Counted from the stretch's first letter, positions 47,681 through 56,625 are shown. The stretch is DNA of 64,000 nucleotides from DASRBO01 sp035653595 (GCA_035653595.1 DASRBO010000176.1:1-64000), one strand, 5' to 3'. Program-made: numbers and translations. Notes: generated by a model not told the origin, from the sequence alone.

Positions 47681-48051
47681 CTCTTGACCGTGAGGGCGCC
47701 ATGCATGAACTGGTGGATGGCGCAGTGGTACGAGAAGGCCCCTGACGAGGGGACCTGGAAGGTCACCGTCTGTCCCGCCTTGATGTTGCCGGTGCCGAAC
47801 CGACCGTCATCGGCGGTCACGGTGTGGGTCGAATCGTCCTGGTTGTGCACCGTCACCGTTGCCCCCGCCGCCACGGTGAGGCTCGCCGGCACGAAGGCGA
47901 AGTTCTTGATCACGATGGTGTCGGTGCCGCCTCCGGACGATGCCGGCGCGTTCGCCGAGGCCGACGAAGCCCCGCAGGCGGAGGCGCCGAGCACCGTGCC
48001 CAGCCCGGCGGCGCCAACGGCCAAGGACCGAAGAAGCTTGTGCTTGCTCAC
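47677..48051 (-). CDS. Cupredoxin-domain lipoprotein
   Basis: A 124-aa protein. Signal with lipobox (GLGTVLGASACG) gives a membrane-anchored extracellular protein. The plastocyanin-like domain has type 1 copper ligands: His in DDSTHTVTADDG and Cys, His, Met in FSYHCAIHQFMHG. An electron carrier or copper binder. GTG 48051 lies 7 nt after a SigK-like -10 and lacks a ribosome site, so it is probably leaderless. Confidence 0.9.
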   Translation of the reverse strand: MSKHKLLRSLAVGAAGLGTVLGASACGASSASANAPASSGGGTDTIVIKNFAFVPASLTVAAGATVTVHNQDDSTHTVTADDGRFGTGNIKAGQTVTFQVPSSGAFSYHCAIHQFMHGALTVKR

Positions 48052-48058
48052 ACAGGGG

Positions 48059-48086
48059 TCTTCGCCGCCGGCGCCTCGTCTGGATG
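48059..48086 (-). promoter_or_regulatory. SigK-like promoter of the cupredoxin gene
   Basis: Minus strand: CATCC (48086-48082), 17 nt, CGAAGA (48064-48059), then 7 nt to GTG 48051. Shares TTCATCCAGA with the ferritin promoter. Confidence 0.6.
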
Positions 48087-48115
48087 AAGGTCCGGGCCGG
48101 GACTGGCGCCGGGGC

Positions 48116-48859
48116 CTAGATGGGGGCCGAGGCGACCGGAGCCCCAGTTGGCTGCGGACTGCCTCCCGCCGGCTCGTCGGTGATGGCCAGCACGGACGCC
48201 CCCGGGGCCACCCGGAAGGACGAGACACCAGGCTCGGCCCCCAGCACTCCGGCGGAGACGGGATGGCCGTCCACTATCGACCACAGCTGGTAGGTCCGCG
48301 ACCCGGGTAGGTCAGAAAGGCCCTCGGAGGCGAGGTAGGCCTGACCCCCGGGCAACACGGCAGCAGCCGCCATCACCGTCCCGTTCCACGAGGTGAGCGC
48401 CACTCGGCGCGCCCGGGGATCCAGGGCGGCAGCCGTCGCCTGCTCCAACGCACGACTCGAGGCCAGGGCCGAGCGCAGCTGGCCGACCTGATGGTCGGTG
48501 TGCACGTAACCCACCCCGAGCAGCCCGACGGCGGCAGCCGCCACACCGGCCACGCCTACAGACCAACGGCGCCACCGGCGATGCTCCGCCGGCGGGGTTG
48601 CGCCTCCCACCACCATCCGAAGGGCTGGCGGAGAGGTGCCGGCCTCGATCCCCTCGGCGATGCGCTCCCACACCCCGGCGGGGGCGTCCTCCCCGGCATA
48701 GGCGAGGAAACCAGCGGTATCGCGGTGATCGGCCAGCTCGGCCCGGCAGCGGGGACAACCCCGGAGGTGGTCCTCCACCAGGACGGCCTCGTCGGCATCG
48801 ACGGCATCGAGCGCGTAGGCGGCCACCAGGGCGGCCATCTCCTCGTGGTCCACGCTCAT
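48116..48859 (-). CDS. RskA-like anti-sigma factor
   Basis: A 247-aa protein. The cytoplasmic zinc-type anti-sigma domain has HxxxCxxC in DHLRGCPRCRAELADH. One TM (VGVAGVAAAAVGLLGVGYVH) is followed by an extracytoplasmic RskA domain (WNGTVMAAAAVLPGGQAYLA; YQLWSIVDGHPVSAGVLGAE). It holds the sigma factor until regulated proteolysis releases it. ATGA overlap with the sigma gene. Confidence 0.92.
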   Translation of the reverse strand: MSVDHEEMAALVAAYALDAVDADEAVLVEDHLRGCPRCRAELADHRDTAGFLAYAGEDAPAGVWERIAEGIEAGTSPPALRMVVGGATPPAEHRRWRRWSVGVAGVAAAAVGLLGVGYVHTDHQVGQLRSALASSRALEQATAAALDPRARRVALTSWNGTVMAAAAVLPGGQAYLASEGLSDLPGSRTYQLWSIVDGHPVSAGVLGAEPGVSSFRVAPGASVLAITDEPAGGSPQPTGAPVASAPI

Positions 48860-49434
48860 TGCTCCATCGCCCCCACGTCTACCAGGGCCGTTCGCAGGCG
48901 GCGCAGGCCGTAGCGGATCCGGCTCTTGATCGTGCCCTCGGCCTCTCCCAGCAGGGCCGCGACCTCGCGGTAGGTATGGCCCCCGAAGTAGGCCATCTCG
49001 ATGGCCTGGCGCTCTCCCTCGGCCAGGGTGCCGAGGGCTGTCCTCACCCGCTCCCCCACCGCCAGGTCCCACACCTCGCGCTCGAGGTCGTAAGGAGACT
49101 GGGCCAGGCCGGCCAGGCGGGCCTCCCTGTCCCGGCGCCGGCCCTCGGAGCGGAGCAGGTCCACCGAGCGCCGGTGGACGATGGTCAGGAGGTAAGAGCG
49201 CAGCGAGCCCCGTTCCGAGTCGAAGCGGTCGGGGTGCTCCCACAGGACGGTGAAGGCCGTCTGGGTCACGTCCTCGGCTCGGCCACGGTCCCCCAGCACT
49301 CGGACAGCCAGAGAGAAGACCGCACCACCGTGGCGGCGGTAGGCCTCGGCCAGGGCTTCGGGGCGCCACCGCCCGATCGCCACAACGAGGGCGGCGTCTC
49401 CCAGGCTCTGGACTTCGGTGCTCTCCTCCTCCAT
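48856..49434 (-). CDS. ECF sigma factor, SigK-like
   Basis: A 192-aa ECF sigma factor: region 2 (RAEDVTQTAFTVLWEHPDRF, RSYLLTIVHRRSVDLLRSEG) and region 4 (EGERQAIEMAYFGGHTYREV, GEAEGTIKSRIRYGLRRL). Paired with an RskA-type anti-sigma factor, as SigK is. Its own upstream site matches the mycobacterial SigK promoter closely, so it probably activates itself. GTG 49437 and ATG 49434 are adjacent; both lie where a leaderless transcript would begin. The ATG is chosen. Confidence 0.92.
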   Translation of the reverse strand: MEEESTEVQSLGDAALVVAIGRWRPEALAEAYRRHGGAVFSLAVRVLGDRGRAEDVTQTAFTVLWEHPDRFDSERGSLRSYLLTIVHRRSVDLLRSEGRRRDREARLAGLAQSPYDLEREVWDLAVGERVRTALGTLAEGERQAIEMAYFGGHTYREVAALLGEAEGTIKSRIRYGLRRLRTALVDVGAMEQ

Positions 49435-49441
49435 CACCGGC

Positions 49442-49468
49442 TATTCGACACGAGGCCGGAGTTGGATG
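49442..49468 (-). promoter_or_regulatory. SigK-like autoregulatory promoter
   Basis: Minus strand: CATCC (49468-49464), 16 nt, CGAATA (49447-49442), then 7 nt to ATG 49434. Best match in the window to the SigK promoter form as I recall it (CCATCC, 16-17 nt, CCGAATR). Confidence 0.7.
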
Positions 49469-49630
49469 ACGAATTTCGACTGCTCGGGTGCCCTGCCTCT
49501 GACTCTTCCACGATGCGCCCACGCGCAGCGTGGGTCGCCGCCGCTCAGGTGCACGCGGCCCAGTGCGGACCCGACCCGGGCCGACGGGCTCTCGGCTCCT
49601 GACGCCGGAAGAGCGAACCGGCGGCGTGGG

Positions 49631-52246
49631 CTACTCGATCGGCTGGTGCGCGATGGCCCGCGGCTCCCGCCCCGCCAGGAGCCAGCCGATGGCGGTAGCC
49701 ACCAACGGCATACCGATGAGGATGGCCAAGAGATTCGCCACCGGTACGTTGGCGAGGGCGGCGATGCCCCCGTTGAGGGAGTTGCCCCGCAGCCAGCCGA
49801 TCACCCCGATGTAGCCGGTGAGTGTGCCGAGGACCGCCCCGGACAGCGCAAGGCCGCCGGCGGTGGCCGCCGTGAGTGTCCGCCGGGTGCTGCTGCTCGC
49901 CCCCGTGGCGGTGAGGGCGCGCAGGTCGGTGGCGGTCTCACTACGGATGAGGCCGACGCTCATGGCCAGGATGGCCAAGGCGAGACCGATGCCGAAGAGG
50001 GTCGCCAGGTTGATCACCTGGTCCGAGGAAGGCTCGTCGTTCTTGGTCTCGACGACCAATCCGGCCGACACCGCGACGCGTCGGGCGTCGCCGATCTGCG
50101 TGCTGGTCAGGGGCTTGGGTGTCTCGATGAGCCAGCCGGAGGTCTCCATGGGAAGGCCCAGTCGTTCCACTGCGTGTTCGGTGATGACTGTGTTGGGCGC
50201 CGACGTACCGGAGGGCAGGGCCGGCACTTCCTGGATGACCGGGTTGGTCAGGCATTGGCCGGGGGGACAGGGAAAGTCCGATTGGCTGGCACCGGCGGAC
50301 GGTCCCGGCCCCCGCTGGTACAACGACGCGGTCGGGTTGTAGAGCAGCTGCATGTTGGAGAGCCCGGAGATCCCCGGCCGGTGGGTGAGGACGTCGGCGT
50401 CAGGGTTGATCTGGGCGGCATGAACCCCGAAGGCATGCAGCAGGGCCGGCGTGGCGATGAACATCGGTCCGTTCCAGTTGCGCCCGGCGGCGGCGTGGCG
50501 CAACTGCGCGCTGGTCGTGTCCAGTTCGACGATCTGGCGGGCTCCGAGGAGTGCGGCCAGGTTGTGCGCGGCGTTGTCCATCGCCTGCAGCTGCGGGGCG
50601 GTCGGTATTGAGGGGCTGGGACCGTCGCCCTTGGCTGCGACCATGTCCGGCGGTATGTAGTCAGGGCCGTTGGTGGTGTAGAGCGCCAGCTGGTTCGGCT
50701 CCAGGTTGGGACCGACGTAGTCGAGGGCGTTGGCGTAGCGGGCGGCGGCCACGATGGCGACGATGACGGCGATCAGCACCCCGAGGCTGATTGCCGCCAG
50801 GGCCGAGCCGGACCGGGCCCGGTAGCGGTCCAGGTCACGCAGGGCAAGCCGGATGGCGACCGGCGCCCGGCGCCCCAGCAGGGCCAGCACCGACAGGCAG
50901 AAGGGGGACAGCAGGATGATGGCTGGGACGAGCGCCACTAGGCCAAGGACCATCACCCTCATGGCCCCGCCTGTCCTTCCCCACTGCGCCTGACTTCCCG
51001 AGTAGCCCAGCAGCAGAAACGCGACCGCCAGGAAGGCGAGGCCGGGGAGTGCGGACCGTCGGAGCTGCCGGGGTGGCGTCGGCCGGCCCGACAGGGCGGC
51101 CACGATCGGGGTCCGGCTGATCGATCGGGCCGGGCGGGTCGCCGCCACGTAGGTGGCCACCAGGGCTAGCGCCACCGCCAGGACGATCACCCGCCACGGC
51201 AGCGCCCACACCCCGATCACATGGCCGACGCTGGACTCGAGGCGGGGCCGGTAGGCGAGCCAGGCGGCCACCGCCAACCCGATGCCAGCGACCGCTCCGA
51301 CGCCGCCGACGACAATGCCGTTGGCCTTGACGACTAAGCCGACGTTGCGGGGGGTGGCTCCCTGGGCGGCGAGCATGCCGAGCGAACGGAGCCGGCGATG
51401 CGCCAGGACGGTGAAGCCTCCGACCGCCACCAGCGCTATCAGCAGCATTCCGAGGGTCAGGCCGGCCAGCGAGATGGTCTCCGGGCTGAAGCCGTTGACG
51501 GTTGCCTCGTCACGGATCTGCACGTCGATTGCCTGCCCGGATGACGACGTGATCTGGCTGGTCGGACCGGTCGGGCCCGATCTCCTGGTCGCCGCCAGCC
51601 CAGGAGCGTCGAAGAGGACTCTGGTCTGGCTGGGCGCGGTCACCTGACCGAGGGCCACCAGGGCGAAGTTGGCCGACAGCTCCTGGGGGTTCTCGACCAC
51701 CCCTACCACCCTCCGGTTTGCCCCGGGCAGGGCCATGGTCGACCCGATGCGGATCCGGAGGGTCGCGGCCAACCCGGCCGTGACGGCCACCTCGTTCGCA
51801 CCGGCCGGATAGCGGCCGGCGACCAGTGACAACAACGGGCCCCCGAAGCGGCCATGGGGATCCTGGGCCCGGAGCAGGAAGGTGTTGACGGAGCCGGGCA
51901 CGCTGAGGGTCTGGTCCTCGATAACGTCGACCGGCCCATAACGCTGCTCGAGCGATGCGATCTGGGCGGCCAGCCTCGAGCCTGAGCCCGAGGGCGTCGC
52001 GAGGTCTTGGGCCGTGCCAAAGGTGGCCGCCAGCGGCACCGGCGTGTTGATCGACACCCCCGCCCCAATGACGGTGGCGGCCACCGCCACCACGACCAGC
52101 CCAAGCACCAGCAGCTGTTGACGCCACTCGCGACGGAACAGCCTCCAGGCCCAGCGCACTACGGCCCGGCGGGCGGCGGAGCCACCGTCGGACCTGCTGT
52201 CGCGCGTGGACGCGGTATCCGTCGGCGGGGTGAGGGTCCCGCTCAC
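49631..52246 (-). CDS. FtsX-like ABC transporter permease
   Basis: An 871-aa protein with the MacB/FtsX double layout: a TM at residues about 45-65, a large outside domain with MacB_PCD character, four-TM bundles in each half (IALVAVGGFTVLAHRRLRSL; ILAMSVGLIRSETATDLRAL) and a second outside domain. FtsX coupling motifs LRSLGMLAAQGATPRNVG and LRALTATGASSSTRR are present. Transports or mechanically couples substrates outside the membrane. GTG start overlaps the ATPase stop. Under a PadR regulator. Confidence 0.92.
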   Translation of the reverse strand: MSGTLTPPTDTASTRDSRSDGGSAARRAVVRWAWRLFRREWRQQLLVLGLVVVAVAATVIGAGVSINTPVPLAATFGTAQDLATPSGSGSRLAAQIASLEQRYGPVDVIEDQTLSVPGSVNTFLLRAQDPHGRFGGPLLSLVAGRYPAGANEVAVTAGLAATLRIRIGSTMALPGANRRVVGVVENPQELSANFALVALGQVTAPSQTRVLFDAPGLAATRRSGPTGPTSQITSSSGQAIDVQIRDEATVNGFSPETISLAGLTLGMLLIALVAVGGFTVLAHRRLRSLGMLAAQGATPRNVGLVVKANGIVVGGVGAVAGIGLAVAAWLAYRPRLESSVGHVIGVWALPWRVIVLAVALALVATYVAATRPARSISRTPIVAALSGRPTPPRQLRRSALPGLAFLAVAFLLLGYSGSQAQWGRTGGAMRVMVLGLVALVPAIILLSPFCLSVLALLGRRAPVAIRLALRDLDRYRARSGSALAAISLGVLIAVIVAIVAAARYANALDYVGPNLEPNQLALYTTNGPDYIPPDMVAAKGDGPSPSIPTAPQLQAMDNAAHNLAALLGARQIVELDTTSAQLRHAAAGRNWNGPMFIATPALLHAFGVHAAQINPDADVLTHRPGISGLSNMQLLYNPTASLYQRGPGPSAGASQSDFPCPPGQCLTNPVIQEVPALPSGTSAPNTVITEHAVERLGLPMETSGWLIETPKPLTSTQIGDARRVAVSAGLVVETKNDEPSSDQVINLATLFGIGLALAILAMSVGLIRSETATDLRALTATGASSSTRRTLTAATAGGLALSGAVLGTLTGYIGVIGWLRGNSLNGGIAALANVPVANLLAILIGMPLVATAIGWLLAGREPRAIAHQPIE

Positions 52247-52965
52247 TGTTGGGGCGAGGACTGGAGGAGCGACTCGGGGCTCGGGGGTGGCGCGGTCTGG
52301 TCAACCACCCGGCCGTCGCGCAAGAACACCACCCGCTCGGCCCAGGCAGCCAGCTGGGCGTCGTGGGTGACGACCACCGCCGCCACGCCCCGTCGGCAGG
52401 CGGCCAGGATCAGTCGCATCACCGCCTCGCCGTGAACCGAGTCCAACGCCCCGGACGGCTCGTCGGCTAGGACGAGGTGGCGCTCGCCCACCACCGCACG
52501 GGCGATGGCAACGCGCTGACGCTCCCCCCCGGACAGCTCGTCGGGGAAGTGGGCCGCACGATCGGCCAGGCCGAGCTCCCCGAGCACGTCCATCGCGATC
52601 GTCCCTGCCTTGCGCGAGCCGATGCCGTCGAGCTCGAGCGGCAACGAGACGTTCTCGGCGGCGGTCAGCCCCGGCAGGAGGTTGAAGTCCTGGAAGACGT
52701 AGCCGATACTCCGGCGGCGCAGCCGGGCCTTGTCGTTCCCGCTCATGTTCGAGAGCGATATCCCGTCAATGAGCACCTCTCCCTCGGTGGGGACCTCGAG
52801 GCTGCCGGCGATCGTCAGCAGCGTCGATTTACCGGATCCGCTCGGTCCCATGACGGCGACCAGCGCTCCCCGCTCGACCGAAAGGCTCACGTTGTCGATG
52901 GCGCGCACCTGGCTCGGTCCGTCGCCGTAGACCTTGGTCACGTTCCGCAGCTGCAGGAGACTCAT
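52243..52965 (-). CDS. ABC transporter ATP-binding protein (MacB/LolD type)
   Basis: A 240-aa ATPase: Walker A MGPSGSGKSTLL, Q-loop GYVFQDFNLLPGLTAAENV, signature LSGGERQRVAIARA, Walker B HLVLADEPSGALD, H-loop VVVTHDAQLA. Full set, LolD/MacB-like. Coupled by GTGA to the FtsX-like permease and by ATGA to the PadR regulator upstream. Confidence 0.95.
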   Translation of the reverse strand: MSLLQLRNVTKVYGDGPSQVRAIDNVSLSVERGALVAVMGPSGSGKSTLLTIAGSLEVPTEGEVLIDGISLSNMSGNDKARLRRRSIGYVFQDFNLLPGLTAAENVSLPLELDGIGSRKAGTIAMDVLGELGLADRAAHFPDELSGGERQRVAIARAVVGERHLVLADEPSGALDSVHGEAVMRLILAACRRGVAAVVVTHDAQLAAWAERVVFLRDGRVVDQTAPPPSPESLLQSSPQQ

Positions 52966-53540
52966 CGCCGCACCGCCACTCGCCGCCGCAGGCGGGGAAG
53001 GTTGGGATCCGAAGAGGGCGTGTCGACCGAAGCTCGCTTGAGGCGGCCGTCGGCCGTATCGAGCCAGCGGATCACCGAGTCGAGGCGACCGAGCTCAGCG
53101 TCGACGACCAGGGCCAGAGCCAGGTCGAACTCGGCCTCGTCCTCCTTGAGCTGGGTCCACTGTTGCATCAGCTCGACGAGGTAGCGCCGGTGCAATTGGA
53201 TGACCTCGTGCACATCCACGCCGGGCACGGCCAGGGCCACCAGAATCTTGATCACCAGCTCGTCGCGCGGGGGCGGGGTCAGATCCGGGGGGGTGCGCAG
53301 CCAGCTGGTTAGCTCCTCGGCGCCCGCCGCGGTGATGCGGAACGCCTTCTGGGGACCTTCAGCTGCCTCGTCGTCCGATTCGACCAAGCCGTCCCGCTCC
53401 AGCCGCTGGAGGGTGGTGTACACCTGGCCCACATTCAACGGCCACACGTCGGCGGTCCTCGCTTCGAACTCCTGGCGAAGCTGATGGCCGTACTTGGGGC
53501 CCTCGCTCAGTAAGCCGAGCAGGGCATGACGGACGCTCAT
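52962..53540 (-). CDS. PadR-family transcriptional regulator
   Basis: A 192-aa protein: winged HTH (HALLGLLSEGPKYGHQLRQE; PLNVGQVYTTLQRLERDGLV) and a C-terminal coiled dimerisation region. First gene of the operon with the ABC exporter. Its promoter carries a perfect palindrome over the -10, so autorepression with relief by an exporter substrate is likely. Confidence 0.93.
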   Translation of the reverse strand: MSVRHALLGLLSEGPKYGHQLRQEFEARTADVWPLNVGQVYTTLQRLERDGLVESDDEAAEGPQKAFRITAAGAEELTSWLRTPPDLTPPPRDELVIKILVALAVPGVDVHEVIQLHRRYLVELMQQWTQLKEDEAEFDLALALVVDAELGRLDSVIRWLDTADGRLKRASVDTPSSDPNLPRLRRRVAVRR

Positions 53541-53555
53541 ACCTCTAGCACCGTG

Positions 53556-53596
53556 AGCATACCCAGTATGCTAACGATTTTCTCGGGGTCCGTCAA
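53556..53596 (-). promoter_or_regulatory. Promoter and PadR-type operator
   Basis: Minus strand: TTGACG (53596-53591), 17 nt, TAGCAT (53573-53568). The perfect inverted repeat AGCATAC-CCA-GTATGCT (53556-53572) covers the -10 and the start region. The 315-bp gap between the PadR and lipase-like genes holds nothing else I can support. Confidence 0.75.
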
Positions 53597-53855
53597 TGAC
53601 GGTTACCGCCCCACCGGCTGCCCCAGACGCGGGTGCTCGGGCCCCACACGTGGCGAGAGCGCCCTGGATGGCGATGGCTTGGCCTGCTCGAATCAGTCTG
53701 GACCGGACCGAGGGGAGAGAGGACCTGAGGCCCGGTTCTGAGCGACTTCCGCTTTCGTCACCCGGCTCGCCCGCGGTCGCTCAGTTCCGTGATCATCGAA
53801 CCAGGGCGGCCCGGATCCAGGTAGGGCCGAGGGTCCTGCCCCGTCAGCGCGGCGG

Positions 53856-54671
53856 TCAGAGGGGGGTGGTGCGGCGACCGGCGAGAACGAAACGGATTGG
53901 GCCGTTGGGTCGGAAGGGCCTCCATGTGCCCTCGGACTGCGCCAGCCGGTCGGCGATGATCCAAAGGACGGCAGGGTTGTGACCGAGACCGCTGTGACTC
54001 CCGAAGACCTCGATGCTCTCGCAGGTCGCCGATCGCCCCTCGACACAGGCTTCCCATGGGACCACACCGTCGGATCTGGTGTAGATGGATGTAGCCGGTA
54101 CGGGCAGGGGCCTGGGTGGGTTGAAGGTGGTGGTTCGCGTATCGCGGCCGGCCTCTGTGCGGTGACCTGTAGTTCCGACCTCGTAGAGGAGTCGCGCCTT
54201 CGTGGCCCTGGGGTCGCTCAGCCGGTAGGGGCTGCCTAGGGTGATCACTTGGCGTACCAGCGGGGCGGCCGCCCTGGCGATCTCGCGGGCATAGATGCCG
54301 CCGAGACTCCACCCAACGATGCTCATCCGCCGTCCGTGCCGTTCAGCTATGTCGGCGACTCGAGCGCGCAGGCCCTCAATGGTGGTTGGGCGCGGACCGA
54401 GGTTGCGACCCAACTTCCATGCGTGGACGTGGTAGCCACGGTCGCGAAGGAAACCGCGCAGGATGCGGGTCGACAGGTCAGAGGCACCCAGCCCCGGAAG
54501 AACGAGAACTGGATGCCCGTCACCAGCTGGTGCCCGCCGCAGCAGTGGCCAGGCAGGGCCGAGCATGGCGGCATCGAGCCCGGCACGCGGAAGTTCCATC
54601 CCGATGAGCAGCGGGGACGGCGCCCTGTAACCCGGGCCACGCTCCGCCGGGGCGGCGGCTCGTACTGGCAT
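53856..54671 (-). CDS. Alpha/beta hydrolase (lipase-like)
   Basis: A 271-aa protein: HPVLVLPGLGASDLSTRILR, RGYHVHAWKLGRNLG, nucleophile elbow SIVGWSLGGIYAREIA, VITLGSPYRLSD and a late His in FGSHSGLGHNP. Resembles bacterial triacylglycerol-lipase/PGAP1-like hydrolases. No signal peptide. GC-rich but with more A/T codons than the cluster before it. Stand-alone gene. Confidence 0.83.
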   Translation of the reverse strand: MPVRAAAPAERGPGYRAPSPLLIGMELPRAGLDAAMLGPAWPLLRRAPAGDGHPVLVLPGLGASDLSTRILRGFLRDRGYHVHAWKLGRNLGPRPTTIEGLRARVADIAERHGRRMSIVGWSLGGIYAREIARAAAPLVRQVITLGSPYRLSDPRATKARLLYEVGTTGHRTEAGRDTRTTTFNPPRPLPVPATSIYTRSDGVVPWEACVEGRSATCESIEVFGSHSGLGHNPAVLWIIADRLAQSEGTWRPFRPNGPIRFVLAGRRTTPL

Positions 54672-54954
54672 CTCCAGGAATGGTAGACGGCCGCGCCCGG
54701 CTCTCTCGCCGGCGGTCGGCCGCTTCTGTCTGTTATGGGCCCCGTCGCGGAGTAGACCCTCGTTGCGCAGCGGCCATCCGCTCGGCGAGAGCCACGGGAA
54801 AGCGGCTCCGGGACTGGATGGCCGGGCACGTTGCGTCCATAGCGCCGGCCGGCTTTCGTGACGTTCGGCCCTAGAGGCTGCGACGGCCCCCTCTTACGAT
54901 CCCATGCGGGTAGGGCGCCCTTCGGGCAGCCACCGGGAAGGCCCTCGATGGCCC

Positions 54955-55227
54955 TCAATCTGGCGACGATCCCAAGGGAGACGGCGAGGCGGGTCCAGGC
55001 CCGCCTACGAGGATCCCCGGTTGGTCGAGTTCCGTCACCGCGCTGGTGATGGCCGCGGCGTTGGCGGGGGTGGCCGCCAGGGTCGCCGCCGTCCGCGCAT
55101 CGATGGCCTGCAGTGTGGCCACTGAGGCGGGGTAGCGGGCCTGGATTCCCTGCAGCTGGGTGCCGTGCTCGACCAGGGGGCTCATCGAGGTGACCACGAA
55201 GGGCCGGACGAGGAACGATATGGACAC
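54955..55227 (-). pseudogene. MFS-transporter fragment (internal part), inverted
   Basis: The minus strand reads like the outside-loop region of a class of actinobacterial MFS permeases: SFLVRPFVVTSMSPLVEHG, then GIQARYPASVATLQAIDART and ANAAAITSAVTELDQPGI, before drifting into non-coding sequence. The matching C-terminal part lies immediately to the right but on the plus strand. No intact permease reading frame exists here. Remnant of a rearranged gene. Confidence 0.55.
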
Positions 55228-55232
55228 CGCGG

Positions 55233-55582
55233 CCCGTAGTATCCACGGAGATATCCGCCAGGCTGAGCGTAACCACCCCTGTGGCGGTGCAGCGTCTGGT
55301 GGCAGTGAGCAAGGTGGCGGCCACCACCCAGGGCAAGGCTGACCTCGCTATCTCCAGGCCTACGGGCCAGCGGCCCAGAAGGCGCAGGCGACTGCACCCG
55401 CCGAGTGGCGGCGGTGGTGGCGGGTCGGGCTCGGATGCCAGGCGGCGTTCCTGCCGTTGATCTTCCTGCTCAAGGGTCGGTGGCGGCCGGGCCGGGCCAG
55501 GCGCGACGAAGAGGAGCACGAGCGCCAGGTGAACCAGGAGCTGGCCGAACTCGCTCGTGCGGTCGGCCCGCGGGCGGCCTAG
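55233..55582 (+). pseudogene. MFS-transporter C-terminal fragment, frameshifted
   Basis: Plus-strand remnants: LSVTTPVAVQRLVAVSKVAA in one frame, then after a one-base loss near 55345 YLQAYGPAAQKAQATAPAEW, the last TM CQAAFLPLIFLLKGRWRPGR and a charged tail ending AELARAVGPRAA at TAG 55580-55582. This is the usual end of permeases whose internal loop is found inverted just to the left. Confidence 0.55.
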
Positions 55583-56157
55583 CCAGCCGCCGACAGGAGA
55601 GGGCAGCGATGCCTGTCCTGAGGTGTGAACCGCGACGGTCCTCCGGTCCAAAGTTTGTGGCGGTGGCGCCATTGGCTCTCCGCCACGACCGGAGGCACTA
55701 AGGGGCCGGCGCGGCCGGCCGCTGCTTGGCGGGGATGTTCCACCAACGGCTGATCGAGCGCCCGGCTCTGCCGCGATCGACCGCCGGCGCCTCCGCCGCG
55801 GAGGGCGGGCTCGCCGAGGACGCCGGGCCAAGGCCGCAGCCTTCGCCGTCAGGGACCGAATCGAGCTCGGCCGCTGTCTTCTTCGGCGAGGGCGGCCGGC
55901 TGACACCGAGCGGGGCCCGCTGCCTGGCGGGGGACCCCACGGCGGATCCGAGCTGGGCATGGGGATCGACACCGCCCGGGCGGAGACTCCCGCCCTGCTG
56001 CGGTGACGCTGTCGGTCCGGCAGCCGGGGCCGCCCTCGGCTGAGGATCGTCGACCGGCGCCGAGCGGCCCGCGATGATTATCCCGCTGGTCCGCCGTCGT
56101 AATGGCGGTAGTGGCGTCGGCAGGGTCGGCAGCGGCCCTCACAAGAGGAGATGAACG
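55583..56157 (+). other. Intergenic stretch without a supported gene
   Basis: Open frames here (for example 55726-56043, plus) have Pro/Gly/Ser-rich low-information translations and no motif. The last part contains AGAGGAG at 56144-56150, the ribosome site of the DUF1905 gene. I see nothing else. Confidence 0.5.
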
Positions 56158-56625
56158 GTGGCATCCGATCAGCGGAGCGTGAGCTTCGAGACCACTCTGG
56201 CAGCAAATGGAACCAACACCGGCATCGTCGTTCCAATCGAGGTGATCGAGCGACTCGGTGCCGGAAGTCGTCCTCCCGTTGTCGTCGACCTCAATGGCTA
56301 CCAGTACCGCAACACTGTGGGCGCTATGGGGGGCAAGCACATGGTCAGCGTCAGTGCTGCGGTCCGCAAGACGACCGGTCTCAAAGGGGGCGACCCCGTC
56401 AGGGTCAGATTGACTCTGGCGGAGGGCCCACGCGAGGTCAACCTTCCGACGGACTTTGCTGCGGCACTGGAAGGCGACGAGAAGGCAGCCGCATTCTTCG
56501 CCGGGCTCTCGAACAGCCTCCAGCGCTACCACGTAGACAACATCGCTGGCGCCAAGACCGATGAGACTCGGCGCCGGCGGATCGAGAAGGCGATTTCCCT
56601 ATTTCGACAGGGGAAGCAGCGCTAG
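56158..56625 (+). CDS. DUF1905 / YdeI-type protein
   Basis: A 155-aa protein from GTG 56158. The DUF1905 barrel (residues about 8-95: GIVVPIEVIERLGAGSRPPV, NTVGAMGGKHMVSVSAAVRK, GGDPVRVRLTLAEGPREV) is followed by a YdeI/OmpD-associated helical end (FAGLSNSLQRYHVDNIAGAK; DETRRRRIEKAISLFRQGK). Often encoded singly in accessory regions; function unknown. Confidence 0.88.
   Translation: MASDQRSVSFETTLAANGTNTGIVVPIEVIERLGAGSRPPVVVDLNGYQYRNTVGAMGGKHMVSVSAAVRKTTGLKGGDPVRVRLTLAEGPREVNLPTDFAAALEGDEKAAAFFAGLSNSLQRYHVDNIAGAKTDETRRRRIEKAISLFRQGKQR

Noticed and set aside
55726..56043. A 105-residue plus-strand ORF
   Set aside because: Low-complexity Pro/Gly/Ser sequence, no ribosome site or motif, in a decayed region.
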